Shown here: piece by piece, positions 1 through 10,206 of the stretch
How positions within the stretch are numbered: position 1 is the first letter of the stretch
Layout of the letters: every line of letters begins with the position of its first letter
DNA from: Loripinus fragilis
Taxonomy: Eukaryota > Mollusca > Bivalvia > Lucinida > Lucinidae
Reading direction: 5' to 3'
NCBI GenBank assembly: GCA_964019695.1
Contig: OZ026526.1
Location: 10,633,754-10,697,753, forward strand
Length of the DNA: 64,000 bases
The notes under the pieces: generated by a model
What the model was told of the DNA's origin: nothing
The model's database searches: none
The model's input: the letters and a program-made list of their open reading frames with translations, nothing else
Program-made: the position numbers and the translations under genes

Positions 1-80
1 CCATTTTACACAGGTTGTACTGTATACCACTTAGGGCTTATAAGTCATTGGCCTTAATTCTCAGCTCTGGAAAAGAAGAC

Positions 81-582
81 TTTGGCTGTTGTCAGGCCCG
101 TTGGGGTTTACCTGTTGGATTTCTTTTGCTCTGGTATTCAGTTTTATTTACTGTTGAGTCCTTATCTTTGCTTTATCTCTTTTTTATATCTTGATTTATA
201 TGTTCTAGATGATGCATTGATAAGTTAGGGGTCTTTCATGCAAAACAAACAACTATGTGTCTTGATCCACACCTGAACTAAGGGTGAGGTTGGTGCACCG
301 TTAAACCTGTTTAAGCCCTCCAGTAAAATATTTTTACTGACCATTCCAAGGCAATGCTTCTTTTGTGGATCATTTATTTTATTTCCGTCTTGTTTTGTTA
401 TAATTTCATGCAAGTCTGTTTGTTGATGCCTTGTGGTCACCTGCTGGGATAGGGCTGACCTCTTGGCTCTCGTTTTTGATGTCTAATTGTGACGTTGTCA
501 CTTTTCCATTGGTATCCTGGGTCAGGTGTGGTGCTTGATTGTATTGATTCCTGATCTTTGCCCTCTTTCTTACTTTTGTTAG
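81..582 (+). repeat. dispersed 0.5-kb repeat R1, copy 1
   Basis: About 500 bp that recurs in the same orientation at 2622-3112. Shared landmarks in order are GTTGTCAGGCCC, TTTACTGTTGAGT, GATAAGTTAGG, CATGCAAAACAAAC, GTAAAATATTTTTACTGACC and a common end at CTTTGCCCTCTTTCTTAC. There is no long ORF and no TG...CA ends, so I do not call it an LTR. The T/G-rich text with a GTTTAAGCCC motif loosely resembles the retroelement tails at 57.8 and 61.8 kb, so it may be the 3' tail of a related element. That link is inference. Confidence 0.75.
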
Positions 583-702
583 GTTTTTACCATATATGTG
601 CTTATATATAATCTTGGTCATGATGATGATAGACAGGACCATTGGCAGAGTCATTGGTAAACTATTAGCTCACCAACAAGCCTTTGACTCAGGTAACCTG
701 AG
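583..702 (+). repeat. deleted remnant of the 1.64-kb element (R3)
   Basis: It begins with TTTTTACCATATATG and an ATCTTGGTCATG block, then jumps to CTATTAGCTCACCAA...GCCTTTGACTCAGG. Both blocks occur in the same order near the 3' end of the 1.64-kb elements at 16446 and 25609. The intervening sequence and the GACGGACGG run are missing. It is a decayed copy of the 3' end. Confidence 0.55.
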
Positions 703-833
703 AAAATTAAATCTGTTAAAACAGATCCATGAATGAAATTCCTAAGGTTTTTGGTTGACTAATAGTGGAAGCTTAAAGAATATTTCTCTCTGCAGTTCCT
801 GCAGGTGGTAAAGGAAAATATCAATAACTCCAA

Positions 834-1034
834 TCACACCGGATAGGCGGCAATCGAAAACGATCTTAACAATCGACAAATGCCGATCAAAAATCGCTAG
901 AAACAGTGTTTTTGATTGCCATTTATCGCCATTCAGACGACAAATGGCAATCAAAAACTCTGTTTCTAACGATTGTTTACCTACATTCATTGATAGCATT
1001 AACGTTTTCGATTGCCGCATACCGGGTTGTGTGA
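834..1034. mobile_element. palindromic miniature element (M1), full copy
   Basis: A 201-bp unit with inverted ends: TCACACCGGATAGGCGGCAA at the left and TTGCCGCATACCGGGTTGTG toward the right. The inner arms also pair (TTTTTGATTGCCATTT against AAATGGCAATCAAAAA). A second, truncated copy is at 62932-63072, which shows the unit is mobile. It has no coding capacity. The superfamily is not clear, since no target duplication can be read. Confidence 0.8.
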
Positions 1035-1325
1035 ATGTTTCCAAAATAGTCTTTTCTAAAAATTTCTTTCAGGAATAAATAAAATACATTGTACCATCAG
1101 TGTCCAGAAGTTTGGATCCAGAACAGGCCTGATGTTTTGGGCCAGATCTGGGTCCAAAGGGGCTGCAAAAGTTATATGCAAAAGACATTGAGGCAGAGTT
1201 TAAAATCTATGAGGCATTCTACTATATCGTTCCCGATAGATTTCTTTAAATTATCCATTTAAGAAAAAATCTGCATTTCAACAAAAATGCATGAAGAAAC
1301 TTCCTAAAAAAGCCACATGTGTATA
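1035..1325. other. no feature seen
   Basis: AT-rich intergenic sequence. It includes the phrase GATCCAGAACAGGCCTGA followed by GCCAGATCTGGGTCC, a degenerate form of the hairpin core shared by many small elements in this window. Confidence 0.4.
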
Positions 1326-1470
1326 TGGACAGGAGATCTAGCTTATTGGTTGAGATAATTCAATTGGCAATATAATTGGATGGAAATGTATGTTGATTTA
1401 GGTCTGTAGCATTTTATGATTATCTCAACCAATCATAATCTCAACCTGGATAAGCTAGATCTCCTTTTCA
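1326..1470. repeat. inverted repeat, probable small element
   Basis: The left arm reads AGGAGATCTAGCTTATTGG and the right arm reads GGATAAGCTAGATCTCC. Inner GAGATAATTC and GATTATCTCAACC blocks also pair. The structure runs directly into the AT-rich minisatellite that follows. Confidence 0.5.
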
Positions 1471-1985
1471 CATAAACAACCAATAAGTTGTATCTCCTAA
1501 GCATATAAATGAACAATAAGTAACATCTCTTATATTAACAACCAATAAGCTATATCACATATATGAACAACGGAACCAACAAGCTGTATCTCCTTAGCAT
1601 ATAAAAAACCAATAAGTTATATCTCCTTAAATAAACAACAAATAAGTGACAACTAAAAGTTTATATCTCCTTCAGTATATAAACAACCAATAATTATATC
1701 TCCTTAATTATATAAACAATCAATAAGTTATATCTCCTTATATAAACAACCAATAAGTTTAAATCTCCTTCAGCATGTTCAGTATATAACAACCAATAAG
1801 TTGTATCTCCTTAAGTACCCATGTATCAGATTCAAGATCAATAAGCTAGATCTTCTTAAATAACCAATAAGTTAACTTTGTATTTCTTTTTCAATAACTG
1901 CATGTATCTCTTATCACATAAATGACCATTAATTTTAAGCTAGATCACTTTATCACATAAGCAACCATTAGTGCCAGGTTGTTGT
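1471..1985. repeat. degenerate AT-rich minisatellite
   Basis: At least ten irregular copies of AACCAATAAGTTATATCTCC, spaced by variable A/T-rich text (TATAAACA). The copies differ in spacing and are interrupted, so this is an old array. Its unit (GCTAGATCTCC, CAATAAG) resembles the end of the adjoining inverted repeat, which suggests the array grew from that element's edge. Confidence 0.65.
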
Positions 1986-2621
1986 TGTTTAGTGCCTCGC
2001 TTAGAAGCACAATCCTATTAAAGGTTAAGTTTGAACCAGCTGAATTTTGGTCACAGTCAAACTAAAATCACTTCACAACTACAACATTTTTGAATGAAAT
2101 CTCTAATCCTGAATAATCACTAACCAAAATTGTTCTTTATTTTACACTTAAATCTTATCTTTCGCACATTGAATGGAATTTCCATTTCGCACTGCATTCA
2201 TCCACCTTAGTTGCACTCCCTTTTAATAATCTGGGTCTAATATAAATGAAAAACTATTCCAATATAGCCACATTCCAATAATGCACAATCCTCTGATAGT
2301 CTTGAAGTATTTAAAAGGACACATTAAACAAATTCATAAAGTGCTGTTCCCATGGTCCAATATACAAGAGAGCTTTGATGGCCTGGATTTTATCTCTTTT
2401 GGCTTTAAAAATGGCAGTTCATATAGAGTTTTGGCAGACCATGCACAACCATTGCAACAATTGGAAGCTCAACTTTGAGCACTATGTACATGTTAAGGTG
2501 GGGAAAAAAAACAGTCAAAATCTGGGACTCTTGTTACCCAAGCTATGAGGGTCCGATGGTGTAACGAGACAGGGGGGAAGCCATTCTGGTGACCTATTAT
2601 TTGGTGACCTATTAGCCTGAT
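1986..2621. other. no gene seen
   Basis: AT-rich sequence. A 65-codon open frame at 2281-2478 shows no recognisable domain, no splice context and no repeat identity. I do not call it a gene. Confidence 0.4.
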
Positions 2622-3112
2622 GCTTTGACTGTTGTCAGGCCCACCAGGATTTACCTGTCGGATTTTTTTGCTCCGGTATTCAGTTTTATTTACTGTTGAG
2701 TTCTTTTCTTTGCTTTATCTCCTTTTTATGTTCTAGGAGATGATGCAATGATAAGTTAGGTGCCTTTCATGCAAAACAAACTTCTATATGTCTTGATCCA
2801 CATCGGAACTTAGGGTGAGATTTGCGCGCAATGAAACCGGTTTAAGCCCCCCAGTAAAATATTTTTACTGACCGTTCCAAGGCAATGCTTCTTTTATGGA
2901 TCATTTATGTTATTTCTGTCTTGTTTTTGTTGCTTTCGTGCTGGTCTGTTTATTGATGCTTTGTGGTCAGTTGCTGGTAAAGGACTGTTCTCTGGCTCTC
3001 CTTTGTGATGTCTAATAATGAAGTTGTCATTTTCCCATTGGTATATCCTGGGCCATGTGTTTTGCTTGATTGTATGGATTCCTGATCTTTGCCCTCTTTC
3101 TTACTTTGGTTA
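2622..3112 (+). repeat. dispersed 0.5-kb repeat R1, copy 2
   Basis: Second copy of the repeat at 81-582, in the same orientation and colinear to its CCCTCTTTCTTACTTT end. It is diverged by scattered substitutions and short indels, so the two copies are not a recent tandem duplication. The 2 kb between them holds unrelated sequence. Confidence 0.75.
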
Positions 3113-3383
3113 GCATATTATATACATGGGACAAAACCTAAATTTGAACTCGACAAGCAATTATTTTTTAAGTCTGGCCCGGGTTAATTACACTACCTGA
3201 CCTGAATAGAAGACTAGTGACCTATCCTGCAGCCTCCGGTGACATCGGAGCAATAAAAAATCATCAATATCGTATCAATGAGTTCATATTAATATAGCCT
3301 AATGTCATTATTTTCAATTTTTTATTGATCACTGCTTGCTCAGCTTTTATCATCCCTTTATCCTGCTGAATATATTTATATAC

Positions 3384-3547
3384 TACAGTGAAACCTGTCA
3401 CTCAAATATAGACAAAACAAAGGTCTTGAGGACAAATGGTAGCTTAATGAAGGTCGAAAGTATTGCAGAATGCTCTCTTGGAGCATTCTGCAATACATTT
3501 GACCTGCATCATATCTATACTTGGCACAAGCAATTTTCACTTTTCTA
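3384..3547 (+). mobile_element. mariner-like miniature element (M2), decayed
   Basis: Starts TACAGTGAAACCTGTCACTC and contains the perfect hairpin GTATTGCAGAATGCTC / GAGCATTCTGCAATAC. A complete relative at 52776-52987 has TACAGTAAAACCTG and its inverse at the two ends. The right terminus here has decayed. TA-bounded ACAGTNAAACCTG ends are typical of Tc1/mariner-derived miniature elements. Confidence 0.75.
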
Positions 3548-4744
3548 GCTAGTCTCTGTAGCTGTGGAGAGTGGTTTGGGTATGACCTGTTCGAAAACCC
3601 CGAAGACAGGTTTTTTCCCCAAGGCGTCAGGCCCATATTGATCCCAGTAAGAATTTTTCACTGAAATCTGCATGGTTTGACCTGAAATGCTATTATTTGG
3701 CAATTCAATTTTCTCAACTTTATATTAACATGGAGATTTTTCATTTTCCTTTTTAAAGAAGTGGGGTTGTCATATGGTTACAAAAGTGAAGTTAACCAAT
3801 GAGTGGTGAGTTCATTACAGTTAAGAGCCCTTTAGTAGAGCGCACAAAAATTTTGATGATCATCTAATAGGTGAGCAGCGAAGGCTCAGACAAGCCTGTG
3901 CTTACATGTACACACAGTCTTGCCGGAGCCTTCGCTTCTCGCATAAACAAAATATGGAAGTAGTGGAAGACTCAGACCAAAAATTTGACCTCTAGCCTCT
4001 CTGGTTTCAGGTCAGCAATCAGCAGCAGTCTTAGCAGGCTTTTGTGTATGCTAAAATTTTGTACAGTAGTTTACCGTCATAAAATCCTAGACAATTACAA
4101 ACAGGGCAGACCCAGATCAGAATGAAGCTGTCTGATCAGGGTCTTCCCTGATTGCTATGATTCTGACAATTTTTTCAGCCTTAATAACATATTATTTGAG
4201 AACAGAACGAGAAAAGTGTTTAGAGCATTTACTGAAAGTACCAAAATAGCATGTGCTGGCCCAATCATTTTTCATTTATTGCTATATCAAATGTATGATC
4301 AAAGGAAGCTAATTTACAGAAACAAAACAACAGAAACCAATAAACTTAATTAACAAAGTTTATTATGAAACAGTTTGCATTATTTATGGTCATTCTGACT
4401 CAACAAAAAATTGATTTTCACAAATTTACCCTTTCAATATTCCTTTGTCATGCTGAATAGCAGTATGTACTACACTCCTCCCCAATTTTTATCCTGTTAA
4501 CCTGCAGCATTCCAGTAGTATGTATTTTTACAAGCAGAGTAGAAACAGCGTGGATCCCGATCTGCAAGCCCAACATTTTGCAAAGACACTGGCACGTCAT
4601 TATTTCAAAAGGGAGGCAACCACGTTTTCAGAACATTCTACAAGTGCATTTAAGTGATGTCCCCTCCCAATTTAACCAAGTACAGAGGTTGTTTTATTGC
4701 ACAGTCAACAATATTAAGATCATGCATGGAGCAGGCTCAGTATC
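3548..4744. other. mixed repeat fragments, no gene
   Basis: 3580-3636 shares the phrase GAAGACAGGTTTT...CAGGCCCATAT with 43240-43275. 3871-3943 is an imperfect hairpin (GTGAGCAGCGAAGGCTC against GGAGCCTTCGCT). 4187-4260 matches the AGAACA...TTTAGAGCATTTACTG end of the small element at 30442. No coding signal was seen. Confidence 0.5.
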
Positions 4745-4918
4745 TTAACCCTAAAAGCGTCAAGAAAAAAAATGCATCTGAAAATGTCATCTGCTGAATT
4801 CCTCTGCTGCAAATGATTGCCAAACATTACTGACGAATTGAGTATAAAAGCAAACAGCAAGGACCCAGAACAGATAGTCTGATCTGGGTCCACACTGTTT
4901 GCCATAGAGGCTTCTTAA
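4745..4918 (+). mobile_element. left half of a split TTAA-flanked miniature element (M3)
   Basis: Begins TTAACCCTAAAAGCGTCAAG and is colinear with the intact 248-bp copy at 45001-45248, through the hairpin GGACCCAGAACAG...CTGATCTGGGTCC to CATAGAGGCTTCTTAA. It stops exactly at a TTAA that lies inside the intact copy. The missing right half (ACATTTCAGCAGAC onward) is found 6.7 kb away at 11604-11652. TTAA duplications and CCC-type ends suggest the piggyBac superfamily. Confidence 0.85.
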
Positions 4919-5049
4919 CCCTCTAGTGCCCAAACCCCTTTTTAGTGGTGGGAAAAATATTATTTGAAAGTATTTGGTTCCTGTCATGAATAAAACCACA
5001 AAATCGTATTTGTTTTGATAATTTATGTCGCGGATATTATTTTATAGCA

Positions 5050-5103
5050 TGTATCATATATGATACATTGGGCATTAAGTTGTAATGTATCATATATGAT
5101 ACA
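5050..5103. repeat. paired 18-bp palindromes, left arm
   Basis: TGTATCATATATGATACA occurs at 5050-5067 and 5086-5103. Three perfect copies lie in the opposite arm of the large element, at 11183-11200, 11218-11235 and 11571-11588, with a near copy at about 10988. I saw it only in the two arms. Its subterminal placement fits transposase-binding repeats, but no binding protein is known here. Confidence 0.8.
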
Positions 5104-5502
5104 TACCATTATTATATGTGTTTTGCCTCAGTAATATCAAAACATTATCAAAAAATATATGCTAACTTTAAACTTAATTTTAATTCAACATTATATAGAA
5201 CAGCAGTATGATATATGTGATCGGAAGCATCGTAAAATTCTCAGTAAATCAAGAATGTCATAAAGGGCTTAGTTCACGAAGGGGTAAAATCGGCCCTGTA
5301 AAATCCTATTTTAGAAATGTATGAATATAATATAAATGACATTATTTCTACAGAAGACGATCTTCCCTCTCTTCAAGTACATACCAAACAATTTCTTGGA
5401 TGCTTCCCTAATACCGCAAAAATCCATATTATGACCCCCAGTTTCCCCAAAATGGCTGAAATTGTGGGGATTTAGTGTAAATATATCCATAACAAAACAT
5501 GA

Positions 5503-5594
5503 GGCCATTATTTCGACACCACACTTTTTGGCTTAGCTGTGCAAATTAACATTGAGAACCCATGGCCAAAAATTCAAGGTGTCGAAATTATGGC
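5503..5594. repeat. short inverted repeat
   Basis: GCCATTATTTCGACACC at the left and GGTGTCGAAATTATGGC at the right enclose about 57 bp. It may be a very small miniature element inside the 6.7-kb unit. No second copy was noticed. Confidence 0.5.
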
Positions 5595-6812
5595 TATATA
5601 ATGTAATATTATGTAACCTAAACGATCACGTTTGGATATTTTGTCTGTGTTTGGTCTTTTCAGGCCATTTATACATGTTCTAAGGCTTAAAATATACAGA
5701 TATGACTACATTATCTCATGAAAGCAGGGCTGGACTATTTTAGAAGCCGAAAATACGCCTACTTTCTCACATTTTTCAGTGCAAACAATGCCGATTCCGA
5801 AATAATGTTACGTCCGAAATTTACATTCAGTATGAGACGCTCGTCGTGCTACCGTTAGTTTTGTCTGCTTTTGCAGGTATATACTACCTTTTGTGGTTAA
5901 CGGGATGTGAATTCATTCATAAATCACTATTAGAAAAATACACGGGGTCATATTTTTACAATTAATGTGTGTCAGCTTGTTTATTTTTGTATATTTCTAA
6001 AAGCCTATTGTTGTTTTGTTCGTATTTAAAAATACATAGTTTTAAGTGCGCTGCATTTAAATATATGCAACTACGTGGTCGTGCGGTTAAATCCAGGAAT
6101 TGTCCTATGTTTTGCAACGGGTCCTGGGTTCAATCCTCAGTGACGGCAATTTTTTTCTTTCCTTTTTTTCTCTCGTTTCTCTTAAAATGCTAGTTTATAT
6201 ATTATTGCAAGCTTTGAGGTTTATCTGATAGCTGAAAACAAATAACCACATGTACTGGTCGTTTTATTTCAGAAATCTTCCACTGTCCAGTATATACTTA
6301 CGCCAAGCATATTTGACATGCCTTCATTGTATTCCATAAACTCACTAAAAATGTAACTTTGGTTCCAAAGGGGGTCCAACATTTTCCAGGGGTGGGGGTC
6401 GAACTCAATTGCTTATTCCCTATAGAACTTGTGATTTTCAAGGTGAGTCCAGGCCACCTGTTACTCCCACCTCCTCTCCGGGCCCGTGCATGACTGATCC
6501 TTCACAAAATGATCGTGTTTCATGTCTTAATCATGAGTTAAGTTTAGTTTGTATTGCACTGATTTTCCTATAGCAAAAATAACTTATTCGACCACCAAAA
6601 TGCATGCGTTTCTTTAGAAATGTGACACAGTTGGAGACCGTTTTGAAAGAAAAATCGCATTGGGCATTCGCGACGAGGTGATAGCTCTACTATATTTATG
6701 TCCCTCATTGTCCCCGTGTACCCCATGTGTAACCTGCGTGTAGTGTTAAGAACTGGGGATTTTTTGGTCAATAATCGGCAATGACGCATGTTTCACATAC
6801 GTTCGGCAAGAC
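5595..6812. other. no gene; weak tRNA-like head
   Basis: AT-rich. 6068-6150 reads GTGGTCGTGCGGTTAAATCC then GGGTTCAATCCTC followed by T-rich text. This resembles the A and B boxes of a tRNA-derived SINE head, but no tail or duplication is visible. The remainder is unremarkable. Confidence 0.35.
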
Positions 6813-7015
6813 AGTGAGTGCAGTGGCTCAATGGTAGAGTGCTTGACTCGAGACCGAGGGGCCGCGGGTTCGAGCCTCACCGGTGTCACTGCGTTGTGTT
6901 CCTTGAGCAAGACACATTTATCCTAGCTGAGTACTGGTTCAACCAGGAAGACCCGTCCCTGTTTAACTGAAAGATTGTTGATGGGACATAAAAAATCAAA
7001 TCAAACAAACAAACA
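6813..7015 (+). mobile_element. tRNA-derived SINE (S1), near full length, with target duplication
   Basis: The best-preserved copy of the main SINE here. Pol III boxes are visible: A box TGGCTCAATGG at 6824-6834 and B box GGTTCGAGCC at 6867-6876. The body carries GAGCAAGACACATTTATCC and GACCCGTCCCT, and the tail ends GATGGGACATAAAAAATCAA then (CAAA)n. An 11-bp duplication TTCGGCAAGAC flanks it at 6802-6812 and 7016-7026, so it inserted by retrotransposition fairly recently. Other copies lie near 8556, 12363, 12853, 18323, 23104, 24952 and 34098. It lies inside the 6.7-kb TTAA element and is therefore younger than it. Confidence 0.93.
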
Positions 7016-7026
7016 TTCGGCAAGAC

Positions 7027-8032
7027 GTACAGTTGATTCAAAGATAGATGAGAATCGTTGTAAACAAAAATATGAACTAATCCAGGTAATGTGTATTTTA
7101 TACAGGTATATTACATTAACTGCCTCAAACTGCAGTATTTCATTGACCGTTATTAACCCGTTTCAATGGAAAAAATACAATGTGGTATAGTCTGATTATT
7201 TTGCATCTTTGAAACATCAGTACGAGCAATCTGTGGGGTGAACGGAAGTCACACTTGTATTTGCATGGGGAGAATAAAGGAAGGCGATATAATTTAGGAT
7301 TTATCATGATTTCAGGAGTCAGGTACATCGTTTTGAAAAAAAAGATCCATGTATAATTTAGAAGTTTGTATTATACTAACAATTAAACTCCAACTGAAAT
7401 GTTTTAGACCTGTTTTTGCGATGATTTTTACCACATCATTTTTTTGAAATCCTTATCCCGATGAAAAGTATTCAGAAACATCCATGCCAACTTCTCAAAA
7501 CAGTTCCAACATCCAAGATGATGATGCATAGATGCACTCTGAGTATTTTAAGCAAAGCACAAATATAACAAGTCAAAGATGTCAATCAAAATGTTACATT
7601 GTACCGCCACAATTCACCTGTTAAAGCGATGTATTATATGGCTTGTTCAAATATATTGGAAATCGCGCCTGATTCGCACGTGCGTTAAGCTAGTGGGGAT
7701 TCGCACGTGCGTTAAGCTAGTGGGATCATCTCGGTACCGTAAATTTTAGAACAACTGCAAAGGAAAATGGCACGTTGTGCACAAACCCAAACTTTGTTCG
7801 TACAAATGAGCCTATCTGACGTTGATTCTGTGTGTGCACTGAAAATTCTGGGCATGCAAATGGCAGTTTTATCACTTTCTACACAACCTTTGAATAACAG
7901 GATTTTCATCGTTCACGATTATTTTTTGATAATACCTCTTTCTGACACGCCCATACGAATTTTACCCGTCAATAAAACATAAAACTTTGAAATGTTAAAC
8001 GAACTCAATTAATTGCATTTTTTTATCTAAAT
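7027..8032. other. intergenic, with one 27-bp tandem duplication
   Basis: 7671-7724 is two nearly identical copies of a 27-bp unit (GATTCGCACGTGCGTTAAGC then TAGTGGG). Each holds a GCACGTGC palindrome with a CACGTG E-box core. Nothing else was recognised. An open frame at 7767-7982 shows no domain. Confidence 0.45.
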
Positions 8033-8365
8033 ACAGTTGAATCTCGTTAATTCGAAGTCCTAGGGGCTAGAGGTTTATTTCGAATTATCGAAAATTCGAA
8101 TTATAGGTAGGTAGAAATAAAAAAATATATAGCCCCCAGAAATTATAATGATTTTTTTTTCTTATCAAATATATGTTTTGTGTGCATAAAAGAAACGCCT
8201 AAGGGAGAAGTTCCTTTTACTCACCCAGAACATATATTATTATAGAAAGTTATCAAAATAGATCATGAATAGGTCCTATACTCTGAATTCAGTCTGTCCC
8301 AAATTTATTTCGAATTAGCCAGTATTTCGAAAAATCGGAGCTCGAATTTTTGAGGTTTTACTGTA
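8033..8365. mobile_element. mariner-like miniature element (M4)
   Basis: The left end is TACAGTTGAATCTCGTTAAT and the right end is TTGAGGTTTTACTGTA, both TA-bounded. TTCGAATTA motifs recur inside each end. ACAGTNGAACCTCGTTAATTCGAA-type ends are widespread in Tc1/mariner-derived elements of invertebrates. The interior is non-coding. Confidence 0.75.
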
Positions 8366-8555
8366 CACAAAATCTGTTCATGTAACAAACACCAGACCTT
8401 TAGGAGAAATTGGCAGAAAGTCTTCTCTACAGCTTTATCGTTAACACATTTTGCTAAATTGAAGATAAAAACGTTATTGCGAAAGAATAGCAGCTGGATT
8501 TTTTTTTCATGTCGTATAATAACTTATTTTCAGGATTGAGTAATTGAGATTTACT

Positions 8556-8735
8556 GTCGTGGTAGAGTGCTTGACACGAGACCGAGTGTCCGTGGGTTCA
8601 AGCCTCACCGGCGCTACAGCGTTGTGCCTTGAGCAAGACACATTAATCCTAGCTTAGTAATGGTTTTACCCAGTATGACCCCGTCCCTACATAATTGAAA
8701 GTTTGTTGATATGACTCATGGCAAACATCACTATT
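8556..8735 (+). mobile_element. tRNA-derived SINE (S1), decayed
   Basis: GTGGTAGAGTGCTTGACACG, GGGTTCAAGCCTCACCGG, CCTTGAGCAAGACACATTAA and GACCCCGTCCCT follow the order of the copy at 6813. The head is clipped and the tail has lost its CAAA repeat. Confidence 0.85.
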
Positions 8736-9085
8736 TAATTCCGTCCATCAAAAATGTTCGTTTCGTGTAAATGCTTAGTGTAAGTCCCATTATCACATTT
8801 TGACAAGCCTGCCCCACTTTAGCGAGGCGGGGAGAATCAAAAATAGCAGCTTACCATCGGCCCAGCAATATGCAATTACCTTTTGCCGTTTGCCGATAGT
8901 GGTTAGCTTTAACGTTCTTTCTGGAACTTTATCAAAAACGAAATGCCCGTGAAACTTCTACGCTGTCTTTAATTTGAGCGGGCAGTATCAGGGAAGGTTC
9001 TGGCTAGTCTGTTCGAATGCTCAATCTACTTTGCACTTGCGCTGGTCGCCAATGATAAAAAAACATAAACATCTTCTGAGCTGGC
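8736..9085. other. unique-looking sequence, no gene
   Basis: Slightly richer in CG dinucleotides than its surroundings and without any recognised repeat. No convincing frame on either strand. Confidence 0.35.
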
Positions 9086-9330
9086 TTAACCCTTAATGCG
9101 CCAATCGCAACAAAAGTCGTCTGCTTTCTCGTCTGCTGAAATGTTTAAGAAGCCTCTATGGAAAACAGTGTGGACCCAGATAAGACTGCTCCTATAGGAG
9201 CACTCTGTTCTGGGTCCACACTGTTTGCTTCTATACTAAATTCGTCAGTAATGCTAGAAATTATTTGCAGCAGATGACTTCAGCAGACGACATTTTCAGA
9301 TGCATTTTTTTCTTGGCGCTTTAAGGGTAA
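9086..9330 (-). mobile_element. TTAA-flanked miniature element (M3), inverted copy
   Basis: Starts TTAACCCTTAATGCGCCAAT and ends TTGGCGCTTTAAGGGTAA. Read on the minus strand it is colinear with 45001-45248. The central hairpin (GGACCCAGATAAGACTGCTC and its inverse) is at about 9161-9227. The right TTAA has mutated to GTAA. Confidence 0.85.
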
Positions 9331-9385
9331 AATATTACAGCATCACTCTACAATAAGTTACCGCGTCCGGGAAACCCAACTATAT

Positions 9386-9387
<2 letters not shown>

Positions 9388-9424
<37 letters not shown>
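9388..9424. repeat. (TA)n microsatellite
   Basis: An uninterrupted TA dinucleotide run of about 37 bp. Confidence 0.95.
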
Positions 9425-9427
<3 letters not shown>

Positions 9428-9644
9428 CACGGGTATTTAAGATCAGTCAGAATGACAAGCTCCTGCCTGAAAATCACGAGACTACCGAAAAATGACCACT
9501 CTGCATTCAATTGCATAAAATGCGTTACGATTGTGTTATCTATTGTGTGCATACAGTTGTAATACACTTTTTCTCGGACCCGCGAAGCGTGGTCGGCAGA
9601 GTTCTATTTATAGTCTGACTTCTATGGACTAGTCTTGAGGGTGG

Positions 9645-9646
<2 letters not shown>

Positions 9647-9697
<51 letters not shown>
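9647..9697. repeat. poly-G tract of 51 bases
   Basis: 51 consecutive G residues preceded by GGTGGCC. The sequence just after it (GAAATTATTTTCTCTC, AGTAAGTACTTGATA) resembles the body of the second SINE family (51846-52146), so the tract may lie within or beside a SINE remnant. Runs this long are often mis-sized by sequencing. Confidence 0.9.
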
Positions 9698-9699
<2 letters not shown>

Positions 9700-10206
9700 C
9701 ATGAGTCTTGAGTTTGAACCCTTGTACAATTTTGGTGAAATTATTTTCTCTCTTCTACTGATTCTGATGAGAGTATTTAGTAAGTACTTGATACTGATAC
9801 ACCGTTTGTAAAGCAGCGGTATAGGATACATTGACCGCTACCGTGATATGACTAAAATTGATGAAAATTACATGGACATCAAGCCTCAAACAAACATGCT
9901 CATTTCAGATGGTTGGCGGGCGTATCGCCATGATAGACTGTTTATCGAGGTTTATAATACATTTTGGCACAAATTTGGATGCAATACACACTTGTTTAAC
10001 AAAAATTTGTTAACCAAACTTAGCGATGTCTTTGGCGTTACATTGCAATGTAAATGACGTTACTTTTTGCGCAAAATTAACAGAGGGTCCTTGTCTTTAG
10101 AAACCCATAGTTTTCACAATTTAAGCACTAGGCAGATAAAATTTCGATTTTTCTCAATGAAATAAACCATTTAAACATATTTTAAGTCAGTATGCATTTC
10201 TATGGC
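9698..10206. other. no gene seen
   Basis: SINE-like residue up to about 9800, then AT-rich DNA. A 69-codon frame at 9848-10057 has no recognisable motif. Confidence 0.35.

Noticed and set aside
81..3112. LTR pair of a retrotransposon
   Set aside because: The 0.5-kb repeats are substantially diverged, lack TG...CA ends, and enclose no gag/pol, primer-binding site or polypurine tract.
6813..6890. Functional tRNA gene
   Set aside because: The tRNA-like head belongs to a SINE with tail and target duplication and is repeated at many loci.
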